The position numbers and the translations under genes are program-made. This document shows positions 1-12,400 of a DNA stretch of 64,000 bases, one piece after another (position 1 is the first letter of the stretch; the number at the start of each line of letters is the position of its first letter). The DNA comes from Otis tarda (lineage: Eukaryota; Chordata; Aves; Otidiformes; Otididae). The stretch lies in contig CM048554.1 in NCBI GenBank assembly GCA_026413225.1, positions 94,033,963 to 94,097,962 of the forward strand, given 5' to 3'. Below the pieces are notes generated by a model. It saw nothing but the letters and a program-made list of their open reading frames with translations. It did not search any database and was not told the DNA's origin.

Positions 1-1125
1 GAATAAAAACTATGAAATAATTCCGGTGTGAATAGCCTTCCCAAGGTCATTTAAGTTAACTTCATGCTCCAACCAAATTTAATTAGACCAGGCTGCTGAG
101 GACTTTGTTCAGTTGCCTTGAACACCTTTAAGGTACGTTCCACCACCCCTCTGAGCATAACTTAGTTCAGTATTAGACCATTTCATGGTTAAAAAAAACA
201 AAACCAACTTATTTATATCCAATCAGAATGCATCATGCCACACAAGGCTAAAATGCGCTTCGCATTTTTCTAAAGCTATTTTCTTGCTTCCTGTAACTAT
301 AGTGGTCTCCTCCGAGATGATACTAAATTAAATCTAATTCCAATTAACACAGTTAAGCATTCCAGCATGACAGAATCATCAGCACTCAGACATCACACAT
401 CATTATATCAGCTACACGTGACTGGGAAAGGAAGAAACAAATTTACTTAAGTAGCATTCTTCACAATTGTTTTAACTACATTTGTGTTACACACACAAAA
501 AAACCTGCTCAATTTTTTTTTAAGTTATTTTTCCAAAATGATTGCTACCTTCTGTACTCATAAGAAAAGTTGTGGCTCTAAGTTATTTTTCCCCTCAAAA
601 TATCATTTTCTTCAGAAGTTCAGAAGAGAAATTGAATGCAATACCGAAGCACTCAGTTGCATTTAGGCTGGAACACAGAATTGTAAGTGTTCAGAGGGGA
701 ACTAAGGGTATTTGAGAAGTATCAATTCTCAAAAAGTACTCCTAAAACTTTGTCAGATCCCCTAGCATGTGATTCTGTTGTATTTCTTAAAGTCTCATTT
801 AAGACCAAACACTTAAACAGAATCTTTTTGCTGTATAAACATACTTTTGGAGTAACCATTTCAAACAAGATCTCCATGAACACCCAAACACCATGGAAGC
901 TGTAGTGAATAAGAAGTGTGAAGGGGCATGTAGCATCACTTCTTTCAGAGGCTGTGGCTATGGGCCACAGAACACCCTGAAAAGTGAATCAAGGCTTCAC
1001 AATCTTTATTTATTATTAATGGTATATTAAGGGTATTAATGGTATATTATTAATGGTATATTAAGGGTATTTATTATTAATGATAGTTCCTTTTTACTTT
1101 GAATACACAAGAAAGCCTCAGTAGT
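1..1125. other. AT-rich non-coding DNA, probable SMAP1 intron
   Basis: No gene or recognisable exon is seen. The two open frames of 60-72 codons (484-666 and 687-905) have no family resemblance and are expected by chance. A short AT-rich tandem repeat lies at 1011-1070. Confidence 0.5.
1011..1070. repeat. AT-rich imperfect minisatellite, about 34-bp period
   Basis: A 26-bp block beginning TATTATTAATGG at 1011 recurs identically at 1045, with a shorter partial copy of the core (ATTAATGGTATATTA) between them. Confidence 0.8.
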
Positions 1126-1674
1126 TGTGGTGTGTTAACCTTGGCTGTCCACTACATGGTCATCAAGGAGGAGAAAATAAGATGAAAAAATTCATGGGTC
1201 AAGATAAAGGTAGTTTAATAAAGAAAAATCATAATAAAGAAGCAAAAGAAAAATATTCGCTCTCTGCTTCACATTAGCAAGCAATGTCTAGCCACTTCCT
1301 GGGAAGCAGGGCTTCAGTACACATAATGGTTGCAGCAGAAGACAAACTCCTTAACAACGAATGTCCCCCACACACTCCTTTCTCTTGACTTTTATTGCTG
1401 TGCACATCATATGGTATGGAATACCACTTTGGTCAGTTTGGGCCAACTGTCCTGGCTCTGCCTCCTCCTAACCTTTTGCCCACCCCTAGCCTAGTAGCCT
1501 TTGAGGGGAGGTTGGAGAGAAGACAGCCTTGATGCTGTGCCAGCACTGCTCAGCAACAGCCAAAACACTGGTGTGTTACCAACACTGCTCCAGCTACAAA
1601 GGACAGCACTATGAGGGCTGCCATGGCAAAAGTCAACTCCATCCCACCCAGACCCAATACAGCAGTTCAGTACA
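1126..1674 (-). mobile_element. Decayed solo LTR of an avian endogenous retrovirus
   Basis: Read on the minus strand, the segment resembles a common avian ERV LTR. It begins TGTACTG (1674 downward) and contains the familiar block with CAAACTGACCAAAG and TTCCATACCATATG around 1400-1440. It ends in a GGTTAA...CCACAA-like terminus near 1126. No internal gag, pol or env sequence lies on either side, so it is a solo LTR or a fragment. It is heavily mutated: the promoter region reads only as weak TATA-like sequence and I could not find a clear target-site duplication. Family assignment is from memory of bird LTR sequences. Confidence 0.75.
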
Positions 1675-2991
1675 TTTAAAGTTGACAATAACTCACCTAG
1701 GTGTCACTTGGCAATGAGAATAAAGACCAAAAAGCCCACACTCAATGTGTTATTGGCGTGTCTCTTCAGTTTAACCGCTGCTTAGGAGGGGAGCTCAAAA
1801 TGCATAAGCACATTTCTGCTGAAGATGTAAAGGGTGAACATTAAGCACAGCATTTTCCCTGTTTGAAGAAAGGGATGTTTTTGCCATCATCTACAGATAA
1901 CAGGCAACTGAACAAATATGCCATTAGGTGCACATCCTAATAGGAAAAATCAGTCTCTATACTTAAAAGCATTGTTACTTATTGATACACTGGTTGTTTC
2001 TAGAAATTGTTGTGAATGACAAATTTAAATCCAAATGACTTGAGTGCACATTAGAAGGAGCTTTTTTAAAATGATCGCTCAGTCCCAGTTGCCACTCACT
2101 GTCATGTTTTGACTTCACCTGCAAGTTCAGCTGCATTCAAGAATAGCAGGTTCACACAAAGAATCACTTCTATGTTCTTTTGCAGAAATTCCTATAGGAC
2201 CACTACTGCCTTTAATCCTAATGATGAAGTCCTGTACTACGAAGTTTTACCATTTTCATTCAAGCACTTCAGTAAAATTGCATTACTGATTCTTGTTCCC
2301 TGCTCCTTAAAAAGGAGGCAGTACACAAGAATAGTATGGCAATCAACAGCCAAATGTGGAATACCACTTTCCTCTTCTTATCCATGTAAGAGGGACAGCT
2401 CCCTACTCCTTGCCAATATATTCGTTTTCTTACACAAAATCAGAGCCAAGCATAGCTTTGAGAAACAGAACTGCTCTTTCACCAAATCACAGCTGCAAAG
2501 TTAGTTGCTTGGCAACACTACCTCTAAGTATCATACATTGCTGTCCACAGCTCCACTCCAACAGGGACTGAGCTACAGTCTCTATCTCTTGTTCCTCCGT
2601 GGTCTAATGGAAGTAAATACCTTTCCTCAAGAGAGAGAGGGGGCAATTGACAGTCTAGGTTTACTGAGATAGGCAGTACATAGAGGTTTTCACTTCCCCC
2701 ATAAAACTTGTCACCATCTCTGTGCGCTATAGAATTAGTGCTCTCCATATCCAATTCCGAGCCCAGAACACAAAAGCATCCAGCTACTCTGGGCAGAGGA
2801 ACACAGATCTACTCTTAAGTATTTTGGATATGCTGGAAACGAAGCAGGAACACAGGTTCTCCAGACTGGGTGAAGTATCATAACGCCAAGCAGGAACTCC
2901 ACGACAGCATGTACTCAGACATACACGTCCCTCACCTACTGGAAAGCAACAAGTGATCAAGATAAGAGAGTGGAGGATAAACAAGGGTTAG
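1675..2991. other. Non-coding DNA, probable SMAP1 intron
   Basis: No exon or known repeat is recognised. The 131-codon open frame at 2109-2504 has no recognisable domain and overlaps another chance frame. Confidence 0.45.
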
Positions 2992-3285
2992 CATTATACT
3001 ATGTAATCAGACCGTAAACAAAGATGAATAGGAAACAGGTATCCATTCAAATCTAAGTCAAGTTTTCGCAAAGAAAACGAAAGTTTTGTGTGAACCATAG
3101 ACTATTTTGGGTTGGAAGAGACCTTTAAAAGGTCATCTACATTATACTATGTAATCTACCGTAAACAAAGATGAATAGGAAACAGGTATCCATTCAAATC
3201 TAAGTCAAGTTTTCGCAAAGAAAACGAAAGTTTTGTGTGAACCATAGACTATTTTGGGTTGGAAGAGACCTTTAAAAGGTCATCT
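2992..3285. repeat. Tandem duplication, unit about 147 bp
   Basis: Copy 1 spans 2992-3139 and copy 2 spans 3140-3285. By eye the copies are identical apart from a small substitution and 1-base indel near the start of the unit (AATCAGACCG versus AATCTACCG). Each unit joins about 100 bp of unique sequence to about 45 bp of the 3' end of the adjacent CR1. The duplication therefore arose after the CR1 inserted. Confidence 0.93.
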
Positions 3286-4815
3286 AGTCCAATCCCCCTG
3301 CAAGGAGCAGGGACATCCCCCACTAGATCAGGTTGCTCAGAGCCTCATCCAGCCTGGCCTTGAATGTTTCCAGGGATGGGGCATCCACCACCTCTCCGGG
3401 CAACCTGTTCCACCACCCTCACTGTAAAAGATTTCTTCCTTACATCTAGTCTAAATCTACCCTCTTTTAGTTTAAAACCATTACCCCTCCTCCTATATCA
3501 ACAGGCCCTGCTAAAAGATTCCTCCCCATCTTTCTTATAAGCCCCCTTTAAGTACTGGAAGACCACCATAAGGTCTTCCTGGAGCCTTCTCTTCTCCAGG
3601 CTGAACAGCCCCAACTCTCAGCCTGTCCTCATAGGAAAGGTGCTCCAGCCCACTGATTATTTTCATGGTAGCCCTCTGGACTCACCACAATAGGTCCACT
3701 TCCTTCTCATGTTGGGAGGGCTCCAGAGCTGGATGCAGTACTGCAGGAGCAGTCTCACCAGAACGGAATAGAGGGGAAGAATCACCTCCCTCGACCTGCT
3801 GGACACACTCTTCTTCATGCAGCCCAGGATGCGGTTGGCCTTCTAGGCTGCAAGCGCACATTGCCTGCTCATGTTGAGCTTCTCATACATCATCACTCCC
3901 AACTCCTTCTCATCAGGGCTGCTCCATATCCATTCTCCGTCCAGCCTGTAATTGTGCTTGGAATTGTCGTGACCCAGGTGCAGGACCTTGCACTTGGCCT
4001 GGCTCAACTTCATGAGGTTTGCATGGGCCCACCTCTCCAGCCTGTCAAGGTCCCTCTGGATTGCATCCCTTCCCTCCAGTGTTGTCAATCGCACTACACA
4101 GCTTGGTGTCATCAATAAACTTGTTGAGGGTGCACTCTATTCCACTGTCCATGTCACTGACAAAGATGTTAAACAGCACCAATCCCAATACCAACCCCTG
4201 AAGAACACCACTGGTCACCAGTCTCCACCTGGACATTGAGCCACTGACCACCACTCTGAGTGCGGCCATCCAGCCAATTCCTATTCACCAAGTGGTCTGC
4301 CCCTCACATCCATGTCTCTCCAATTTAGACCCAAGGATGTCATGCAAGACAGTGTCAAATGCTTCGTGTAGGTCCAGGTAGATAATGTCAGTTGTTCATC
4401 CCTTTTCTACCAACACTGTAACCCCATCATAGGCCACCAAATTGGTCAAGCACAATCTGCCCTTAGTGTTGGCTGTCACTAATCATCTCCTTGTTTTCCA
4501 TGTGCCTTAGCATGGTTTCCAGGAGAATCTGCTCTGTGACCTTGCCAGGCACAGAGGTAAGACTGACTTGGCTGTAGTATCCTGGGTCTTCCTTGTTCTC
4601 CTTTTTAAAAATGAGGGTTATGTTTCCTCTTTTCCTGTCAGCGGGAATCTCACTGGCCTCCCATGGCTTCTCAAATATGATGGACAGTGGCTTGGCAACT
4701 TCCTCTACCAGTTCCCTCGGGACCCATGGATACATCTCATCCGGTCTCATGGACTTGTGCACCTTCAGGTTCCTTAGATGGTCCTCAACCTGCCCTTCGG
4801 CTACAGCGGGCTTTT
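3241..4815 (-). mobile_element. CR1 LINE, 5'-truncated, with broken reverse transcriptase
   Basis: The minus strand reads through the C-terminal part of CR1 ORF2 into the CR1 3' end. Minus-frame pieces at 4463-4891, 4045-4269 and 3843-4115 match CR1 reverse transcriptase segments such as NITLIFKKENKEDPGYYS and [17 protein letters not shown]. The catalytic box reads FIDD (about 4108-4119) where CR1 has FADD. The frame is broken by several shifts and stops, so this is a dead copy. The endonuclease and ORF1 are missing. The 3' end, with its conserved GGTTGGAAGAGACC block in plus view, is at 3241, and an extra piece of it (3094-3138) is carried in the tandem duplication. Confidence 0.93.
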
Positions 4816-5464
4816 TGTTAATGACTTTTTGTGATGCAATTAAAGAGAAAAATGTAAAAAGACTAGTATTTGTCAAGCTCTTAGCAGACATTAATCAGGC
4901 AAGAAGCCAGAATGGAAGGAGAACAGGAGTCTGTAGTAGTTTGTTTTGCCCCAGTCTTCCAGTGAACATCATTTGTAGTCATAATGCAGAGCTCCAACCA
5001 GTAGTTTTAAGATACAGGGACATTTCTGACAGGAAGATTTCTTAGATTTCCAACACAAGAGACTCCAATTCTAAGCAACTTTCTACCAGCTCTAGAAGGC
5101 AGTTTATGTTGTGAAGGTATTTTCCCTGCTAGATTTAAACAGCATTTCAGTCAAAAGATATCAGGAACCTTTCTACACAGTCCCTCAACTCCCACTTGCT
5201 TCAAATGGCCAGATTTGGTCCTTTTAACCTCTGGATACACAAACCACAGCAAGATTTCTGTATCAGCTATTTCAAGAAAAGTCAAGACTCTACTACAGTC
5301 TGTATTTACTGCTGTTTAACCACTTTCCTTTCCCATAAAGGACCTCAACTTTAAACAAAGAATCTACTTGCTTGCACTGGAAAACTAAAAACTCACATGT
5401 TACCTACAGTGGGACTCCATACCAGCTCATAAATGATACAACAGCTGAATTGGATCTGAAGTAG
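4816..5464. other. Non-coding spacer between two CR1 copies
   Basis: Nothing recognisable. The exact 5' limit of the preceding CR1 is uncertain by some tens of bases. Confidence 0.4.
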
Positions 5465-8047
5465 CTGAGATTAGAAGGGATCCCTGGAGATCTAGTCCAA
5501 ATCCTCAGCTCAGAGCAAACTACAGCAAGTTGCTTAGAGCTGCTCCCAGTCAGGTTTTGACTATCTCCAGGGATGGAGACTCCACAGCCCTCTCTGGGTA
5601 ACCTACTCCTAGAGTAAATGAGTTTATTCTTATGTTTCAGTGGAATTTCCTGTGTTTCAATTTCTGTTCATTGCCTCTTGGTCCCATTACTGGATACAAG
5701 AGAAAATCTGCTTCAGTCATCTTCACCCCGTCACCAGGTATTTCTACAAGTTGACAAGATCTCCCCAGTAGCTCTGTCTCCTCCAGGTTAAACAGTCCCA
5801 GCTCTCTCAGCCTCTCCTTGTATGTCAGACACACCAGTTTCTTAATCTTAGTGTCCCTTTGCTGGACTTGCTCCAGTCTGCCCATGTTTCTCCTATAATG
5901 TGGAGCCCAGAACTCGACCCAGCACTACATATGCTATCTCAGCAGTGCTAAGGAAAGGAGAAGGGCCACCTTTTACTCACTGACAATGCTCTTCCCGAAA
6001 TTCAGTCCAAGATGTTGTTAGCCTCCTTTGTGGCAAGGGTGCATTACTGGCTCATGACCGATTTGTGATCCACAGGACAGCCAGCATCTCTTCTGCATCC
6101 CAGCACCCCCTCCCCAGGTGTAAGGGCTTTGTACTTCCCTTTGTTGAACATCATGCAGTTCCTGTTGGCCCACTTCTACAGCTTGTCCATTTTTCTGCTC
6201 TAAGTAGCAGCACATCCATCTGGTTTATCAACCACTTTCCCAGTTTTCCATCACCTCAAGCTTGCTGAAGGTCTAATCTGTCCCATCACACAGCTCATTA
6301 ATGAGGATGTTAAACAGTGCTGGCCTCAGTATCAGTCCCTGAAGTACATCAATAGTAACTGGCCTCCAGCTCAACTTTAAACTGCTGATGACAACTCTGA
6401 GCCTGAGCATTTCAGTCATTTTCCATCCACCTCACTGTCTCTTTATACAGACTATACTTCATCCAGGTTATCAATGAGAAAGTTACACGCTAGTTTTAAA
6501 AGCCTCACTAAAGACAAGGTAAAAAATATCCATTGTTCTCCTCATCCACTAGTCATTCAGCTTGGTTGTTGTAGAAGGCTATCAGGTTGGTCAGGCATGA
6601 TATTCCCTTCATTAATCCACACTGACTATTTCCCATCATATTTTCAAGATTATTTGCTCTGTCACCTTCCCAGGGACCAAGGGAAAACTGACTGACCTGT
6701 GGTTCCCTAGGTGTTCCTTCTTGTATTTTTCAAAGATAGGAATGACATTTGCTTTCTTCCAGTCCTCAAGACCCTCCTCTAGTCATTGTGACCTTAGTTA
6801 TTGAGAGTGGCCTCAAAATGACATTGGCCAGCTCTGTCTGCACTCATGGGTTCATCCCATTGGAGCCCACAGAGTTGTGTACATCTAGTTTCAGTAAGTA
6901 CTCCCAAACATGATCCTTCTCCACTACTGAGAGTAAGCCTTCCTTGCCTGGAATTGCTGAACGCAAGACTTTTTCTAGTAAAGATGGCACAGAATGTCTC
7001 AGCCTTTTCCCCATCCCTCATGACCAGGTCTCCCGCCCCACTGAGCAGCAGGCTCACATTTTCTCCAGTCTTCTTTTTGCTGCTGTTCATCTGTAAAAGC
7101 CCTTCTTGCTGTGATTCACATATTCCTTGTCAGATTCAACATCACGTGGACATTGGCTTTCCTACCTAGACACATCCTTGCATGCTTGGACAGTGTCTCC
7201 ATGTTCCCCCCAGGTCACCTGCCTCTGCTTCCACCTCTTACACAGTTCTTTTCTATGTCTGAGTTTTGTCAGGGGCTCCTTGTTCATTTAAAGAGGATCT
7301 CTGCTGCCTTTGTGCAATTTCCTACTTACGGAGATGTGCCACAGTAGAGCTTAAAGAAGTAGTCAGCCAGCTCTCCTGGACCTCTCTGTTCTCCAGAACC
7401 ATTTCCCAAACGATTCTTCCAAGCAGATCCCTAAACAAACAAAGTCTTCTATTGTTAAGTTCATGGTTGTGATCCTACTCTTTGCTTTGTTCTCTCCTCT
7501 TCACATCTTGAACCCTTCCATCTCATGGTCACAGCAGTCAAGACTGCTCCTGTCTGCAGGACTGCACAACCTGTCCTCCCTTGTTCGTAACAAGTCCATC
7601 TAAGCATCCTCCTTCATACTCAACCACTTGTATTGAGAAACGGTCATCAACGCATGCCAGAAGCCTCCTAGATTACTTGTTCCCTGCTGTGCTGTCCCTC
7701 CAGCAAGTATTAGGGTGGCTTAAGTTCCCCATGAGCACCAAGGCCTGTGAACATTAGGCTTGGGTTGTCTGAGGAAGGCCTCATTACTAGCTCTTTCCTG
7801 ATGAGGCTGAGGCAGACATCCACATCACCACTAACAATGGTCTGCCCTCTAATCCTGACCCATAAGCTTTCAGCTGGCTCATTAGCCATCTCTAGGCAAA
7901 GCTGCATGCAGTCCCACTGCTCTCACAGGAGATGGCAGCTCCCTCTTATCACCATGCGAGCCTGTCCTTCCTAAAGCACCTGTATCTATCCATTGCAGTC
8001 CTCCAGTTTTGCAAGCTATCCTCTGTGATGCCAATAAAATCATAGCT
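5465..8047 (-). mobile_element. Older, long CR1 LINE copy (3' UTR, reverse transcriptase remnants, endonuclease region)
   Basis: On the minus strand this is an old CR1 running from endonuclease-region sequence (about 7500-8047) through reverse transcriptase to the 3' region at 5465. Short minus-frame matches include YKERLRELGLFNLEETE (5637-5885). Plus-strand landmarks include AATGAGGATGTTAAACAGTG near 6300 and TGACCCATAAGCTTTCAGCT near 7860, both typical of inverted CR1 in birds. Many stops and indels show it is much older than the copy at 3241-4815 and inactive. Confidence 0.85.
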
Positions 8048-8957
8048 CAGTCTTAACTTTTTTACTCTTCCATAATATCTGAAAACAATTTCTTGTTGAC
8101 AGTACAGTAAAGATGGATGCAACTAGTCACAGGTTCAACGGCATTACTGTACAAGAATCTCAACGTGAGAATAAGTTATCACTAAATAATTTTACCTGTT
8201 CACAAAGCAAAGTCATTAAGTCTTGAGGAATTTAATTGTGGCCACAACAGAACAATACAAAGCATCTAAGTTCATAATGTAAAGCTGAATCATGCTCAAA
8301 TGAACCTTAGTGAGCCAGTGGAGGACACCTGAGCAAAATTAACTCCTGACTACACCCTAAGTAATGGCTAATCACTGACTCTCTTAAATCCTATAGGAAA
8401 CATGGACTAAAGAGGGAGCCACTCCTCCAGGAAGAGGTACCTCCCTAGCAGTCTACTTATCTAATTGCTTCCTCTGTATTGTTGACAAGGACTTCCTAAG
8501 GCTGCAGCGCAGTTGCTCCCTCTTTACAGCATTCAGACCAAAGAGGGCAGATTCACAAGACAGCATTAGTTTCAGTTCTACACAAGGATACTTAGGAACA
8601 AAGCAAAGATCAACGCTGGTATCAACAGTGTCCTGCAGTGGGATGTTTTCCATGTCACTAAGGAGTGGCAGAACCGCAGCTCAGGTACCATTAGGAAATG
8701 CACCAGTAACCCCTGACCAGAAGAACCAGAAAACAAGAGGCAAGAACACAGACTCATCAATGTTAATAATCACTTTTCAGGAACTGTCCCACCTTTACAG
8801 TCCACACAAAAGGAACAGCTTAGATAGCTAAGGCCCACGCTTCTGAACATAGGGCAGCAAACTAAGGACACATGGATTTCTGCATCTGTATAATCCACCT
8901 CAGAGAGCCTAAAAAGTTACAACATAATGAAAAAAAAAATCCAAGTGCCACAAATAT
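8048..8957. other. Non-coding DNA, probable SMAP1 intron
   Basis: No exon or repeat recognised. Two opposing chance frames overlap at 8453-8831. Confidence 0.4.
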
Positions 8958-9085
8958 TTTTATTCATAGTCACAGAAAAATTTAGGCTGAAAGGGACTTT
9001 CAGAGGTCATCTAGCCCAACCTCCTGTCAAAGCAATGCTAACTTCAAAGTTACACCGTGCCACTTTGAGTCTCATCCAATCAAGT
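8958..9085 (-). mobile_element. CR1 3'-end fragment
   Basis: The plus strand shows the inverted CR1 3' terminus: TCATAGTCACAGAAA, then GGCTGAAAGGGACTTTCAGA and GGTCATCTAGCCCAACCTCC. Only the last 130 bp or so of the element is present. Confidence 0.85.
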
Positions 9086-9432
9086 TCAGTTAAGTCCTGA
9101 AGAATGGAAACTGCACCCACAAGTACCATTTTAAGGGCTTTGGTAAAAAAGTCTTCAGGCTGTGCACACAATTACAACAGCAGGAACCTGTATTTGCAGG
9201 CCACTCTGTTCTATTACAAGCTAAACAGATTTCCCATGACTTACATAGAACATTTTTCTGCACTGTAAAAGTCAGGAGATGGAAAAAAATGCCTGCCTTA
9301 TAGGCAGAAAACACACCACTAGAATCACCCAATACTGCAACACCCTGCCCACTTACAAGTTTTAAGCTAAAACTGCCATGCTCCTCTTCTCCCAGCAAAA
9401 GAGGTGTCTTTTGAAGAGCTCTTTTCTCAGGC

Positions 9433-9454
9433 GAGCTGCAATTAATTGCGGCTC
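9433..9454. repeat. Near-perfect 22-bp palindrome with AATTAATT core
   Basis: The core GCAATTAATTGC is a perfect 12-bp palindrome, and flanking GAGC/GCTC arms extend it to 22 bp with one mismatched pair. The core contains two overlapping homeodomain-type TAAT/ATTA sites. Function is unknown. Confidence 0.75.
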
Positions 9455-12400
9455 TCAGGGCCCCAACAGCAACTAAGTCCTAACAATGTTTCAGTCTCAT
9501 GCAAACAGTGTCAGCAACAGGTAAAAGTGTATACAACAAAAACAGAGCACTGGAGTAGTTTTCCTCAGCAGCAGAGAATCAGGAAAAAAAACCTGGTGAT
9601 GTAGTGTCAAGAGAGACTGAAGGGAATTTCTAATCCCTTAAGATCTTTGAAGGTGCTACCTTTCACAAATGGGCCAGAAAAATAACAGCGTAAGTACCAG
9701 ATGATCAGTAGGACTTCTAGCAATACAGTTCCTTACTATTATTAGAGGTCAAGATATATCATTCCAGTTGCTAAGCTTAAGCAAGATCCACCCTGGATCA
9801 AAGCAGTTTGCCTTCATTATTCCTTGTGGAAGGATACCGCAAAGCCCCACTAGACAGCTAGAAGTGTATAGCTGTTACACCTGTCCATTCATATTCTAGT
9901 CTGTTAGGCTCGTGTGATCTTTACCAATCCAATCTCACAGGAGCAATCCCGACCTTGCAACAGAATCACAGAGCAGTACTAGCAATTTCTTGATTCAAGT
10001 AACCTGAAGTCACATCAGACATTTGCAACTACAGTCACTGGTACAAGATATCCTTAGAGCAATAACCAGCTACTGGTTGGTTACTGCTCTGTGTTTGAAC
10101 TTCAGTATAGGACTAGGAGTTGCACTTGAGGTGTGTGGAACTGACCTTCAGCATAACCCAACTCTGTTCGTTTCCCCTGGCATCCTGCTTCAGCAGTTTC
10201 TCCACCTCAGAAGGAAGACAGGGAAGGTCTTCACCAGAGGAGGTACAGCAGCCAGTGCCCTGCCCTAGAGCAAGCCAGTACTGTTGACGAGCTGACCCAC
10301 AGCATTCTTACACTGACAGGCAAGGGCAAACGCTAAAGCCTTGCACAGGCTGGAGGTAGTGGGCTACAAGAGTTATCCATTTGCTTTAGGTTAATTCCCA
10401 AGGAAGTAGTACACTATTTATTAAATTACATAGGCAAGATTAACAGTGAAGACGAGCCATCAAAACAAGTAAACAGCAAAAGCAGCTTCACAAGAAGTGA
10501 GGTTCACACACATTTAAGTCAGTCTCCTTGCCACAGAAGAGATCACATGCAAGACTTGATTGCCTACAAAAAAACATGAGTCTTAACAGCTATAAACACA
10601 TCTTAAATATTCCAGATTTATTTTGATAGCTAATTTCCCATTTTGATTTAAACGAGACTTTTTTCTTCTTCCACCGCTACGAGATTTTGAGTTTGAGACT
10701 GGCAAGTTGTTAGGGAAGTTAAAAAGTTAGATTTACTTAAAACCAAAATTGTAACAACTCGTTCTGGCTACACAAGTTTCAGTGCGGCAATCTTTCCTGT
10801 TCAGTCTCTCTCCACACTCTTAAGAGCACGTACCTGCTACTCTTCAGATACAAAAGACCTAAAAGTCTTCAGTCATGTACAGATATCCAAGTATTGTATA
10901 GTACAACTATAAATACTGATTATAATATTAATGAAAATGCTTTTCAAAGTAAACAAATTTCGACCTGGCGGAACAGGCAACAGTGTCAATATGACACTGG
11001 TAATAGATCATTTAACCAGGCACAAGTACTACCAGGCACAAAGTAAGTAAACATTAAAAACAAATCAAAACCCCAAAAAAAACAGAACACTTCCTCTGAT
11101 ACAGAAATTTATTCAACTTTTCTGAAGGCCTGAGACATCTGCAATTGTCTATACAAAGGTCTGCAAGCTTCCAATTCTATTATTTTAACTTCATTACAGT
11201 TAAAAAAAATTCTAAAGCAGTTGACAACTCCGGTAATTGCCTTCTTGACAGAGATGAATTTACAAGCAGACTTTAGTAGTCAATTCATTTGTACTAAAGC
11301 CAACATCCACATGCAAGCGCAAACAAACAGAACAGGTATGTTAGAGAAGATTCACACTTGTTTCAAACATATCTCTTTTGTTCAAACACTGTCAGGAACA
11401 GTAATCAGAGTCTTATGGTCCACATTTGCAGTCACACTAGATGAAGACTGATTGCCTTCGGTTTACTTTATGGGCCTACTTTATGGCCAGTCCTTCAATA
11501 CTGCTGAATATCTTGCCCCCTTCTAAGAAAAAGCATCTCCTTTTGTGCTTCATCACACTCTTCAGCTTCCAAGTACTCAATTCAGTATCGTTTAATACCA
11601 TGCCCAAATAATACCAGTCTTGCCGCCAAGCAGTAACACCAGCCTAGGAGATTTCTAGCATGTTATAACTAGTTACTAAGTACACAGAAAATACCAAATT
11701 ATAGTACCTATAGTTAAAGGGTTGCTGACTGAAGTTAACGGCTTTTTATTTTGGCTCCATTTGACAGATCTCTAAGAGCTATTATTGCTTAAGAGATTCA
11801 AACATCACCATTAGAACAATAATAAAAATGCATTTAGTCTCCCTCTACAGTGAAAAGGAAAAAAAAAAAAGTCATGTACTTTATAACAGCTTTCAGCATA
11901 GTCTACACACAAGACAGATGGAGAGATGTATAGCTATTTCTTCTAGATCCTTCCAATTCCTACTAGCTTTACCTAGTTACACACAGAAAAGGAGCACAAA
12001 GGAATTTAAGTTGCTTATCTTTTTCAAAAATTCAGGATGACTTAAGTTACTGCCAACATGCCTTACTATTTCCTACAAATATCAGAAACAGTAGTAAAAA
12101 TACTTCCTAGCAGTGTAACACTAAGAAGACATCTACTGCCTTATGTAGATGGCTGTTCAGACAGGGATGTAAAGAACAGTCAGTACCCAGACAAGCACTG
12201 CCTTGTCAAATGCCATCCCAGCTTCCTCACTCTTCCAAAAATCTCAGTGATTGCAGAGACAGTTCCAGAACCTTTGATCTTCAGGCTTCTTCCCCTCGGA
12301 GGTGTCATCTAGTCTTTCCAGCAACTGTAAGAATTACAGTTTGAAGATGACATATGGCAACTACAGTATGGCCCCACGGCAGGTAGTTTCCAACATATTT

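Noticed and set aside
1011-1070. CRISPR-like repeat array
   Set aside because: It is a short AT-rich minisatellite in a vertebrate intron, with no regular spacers.
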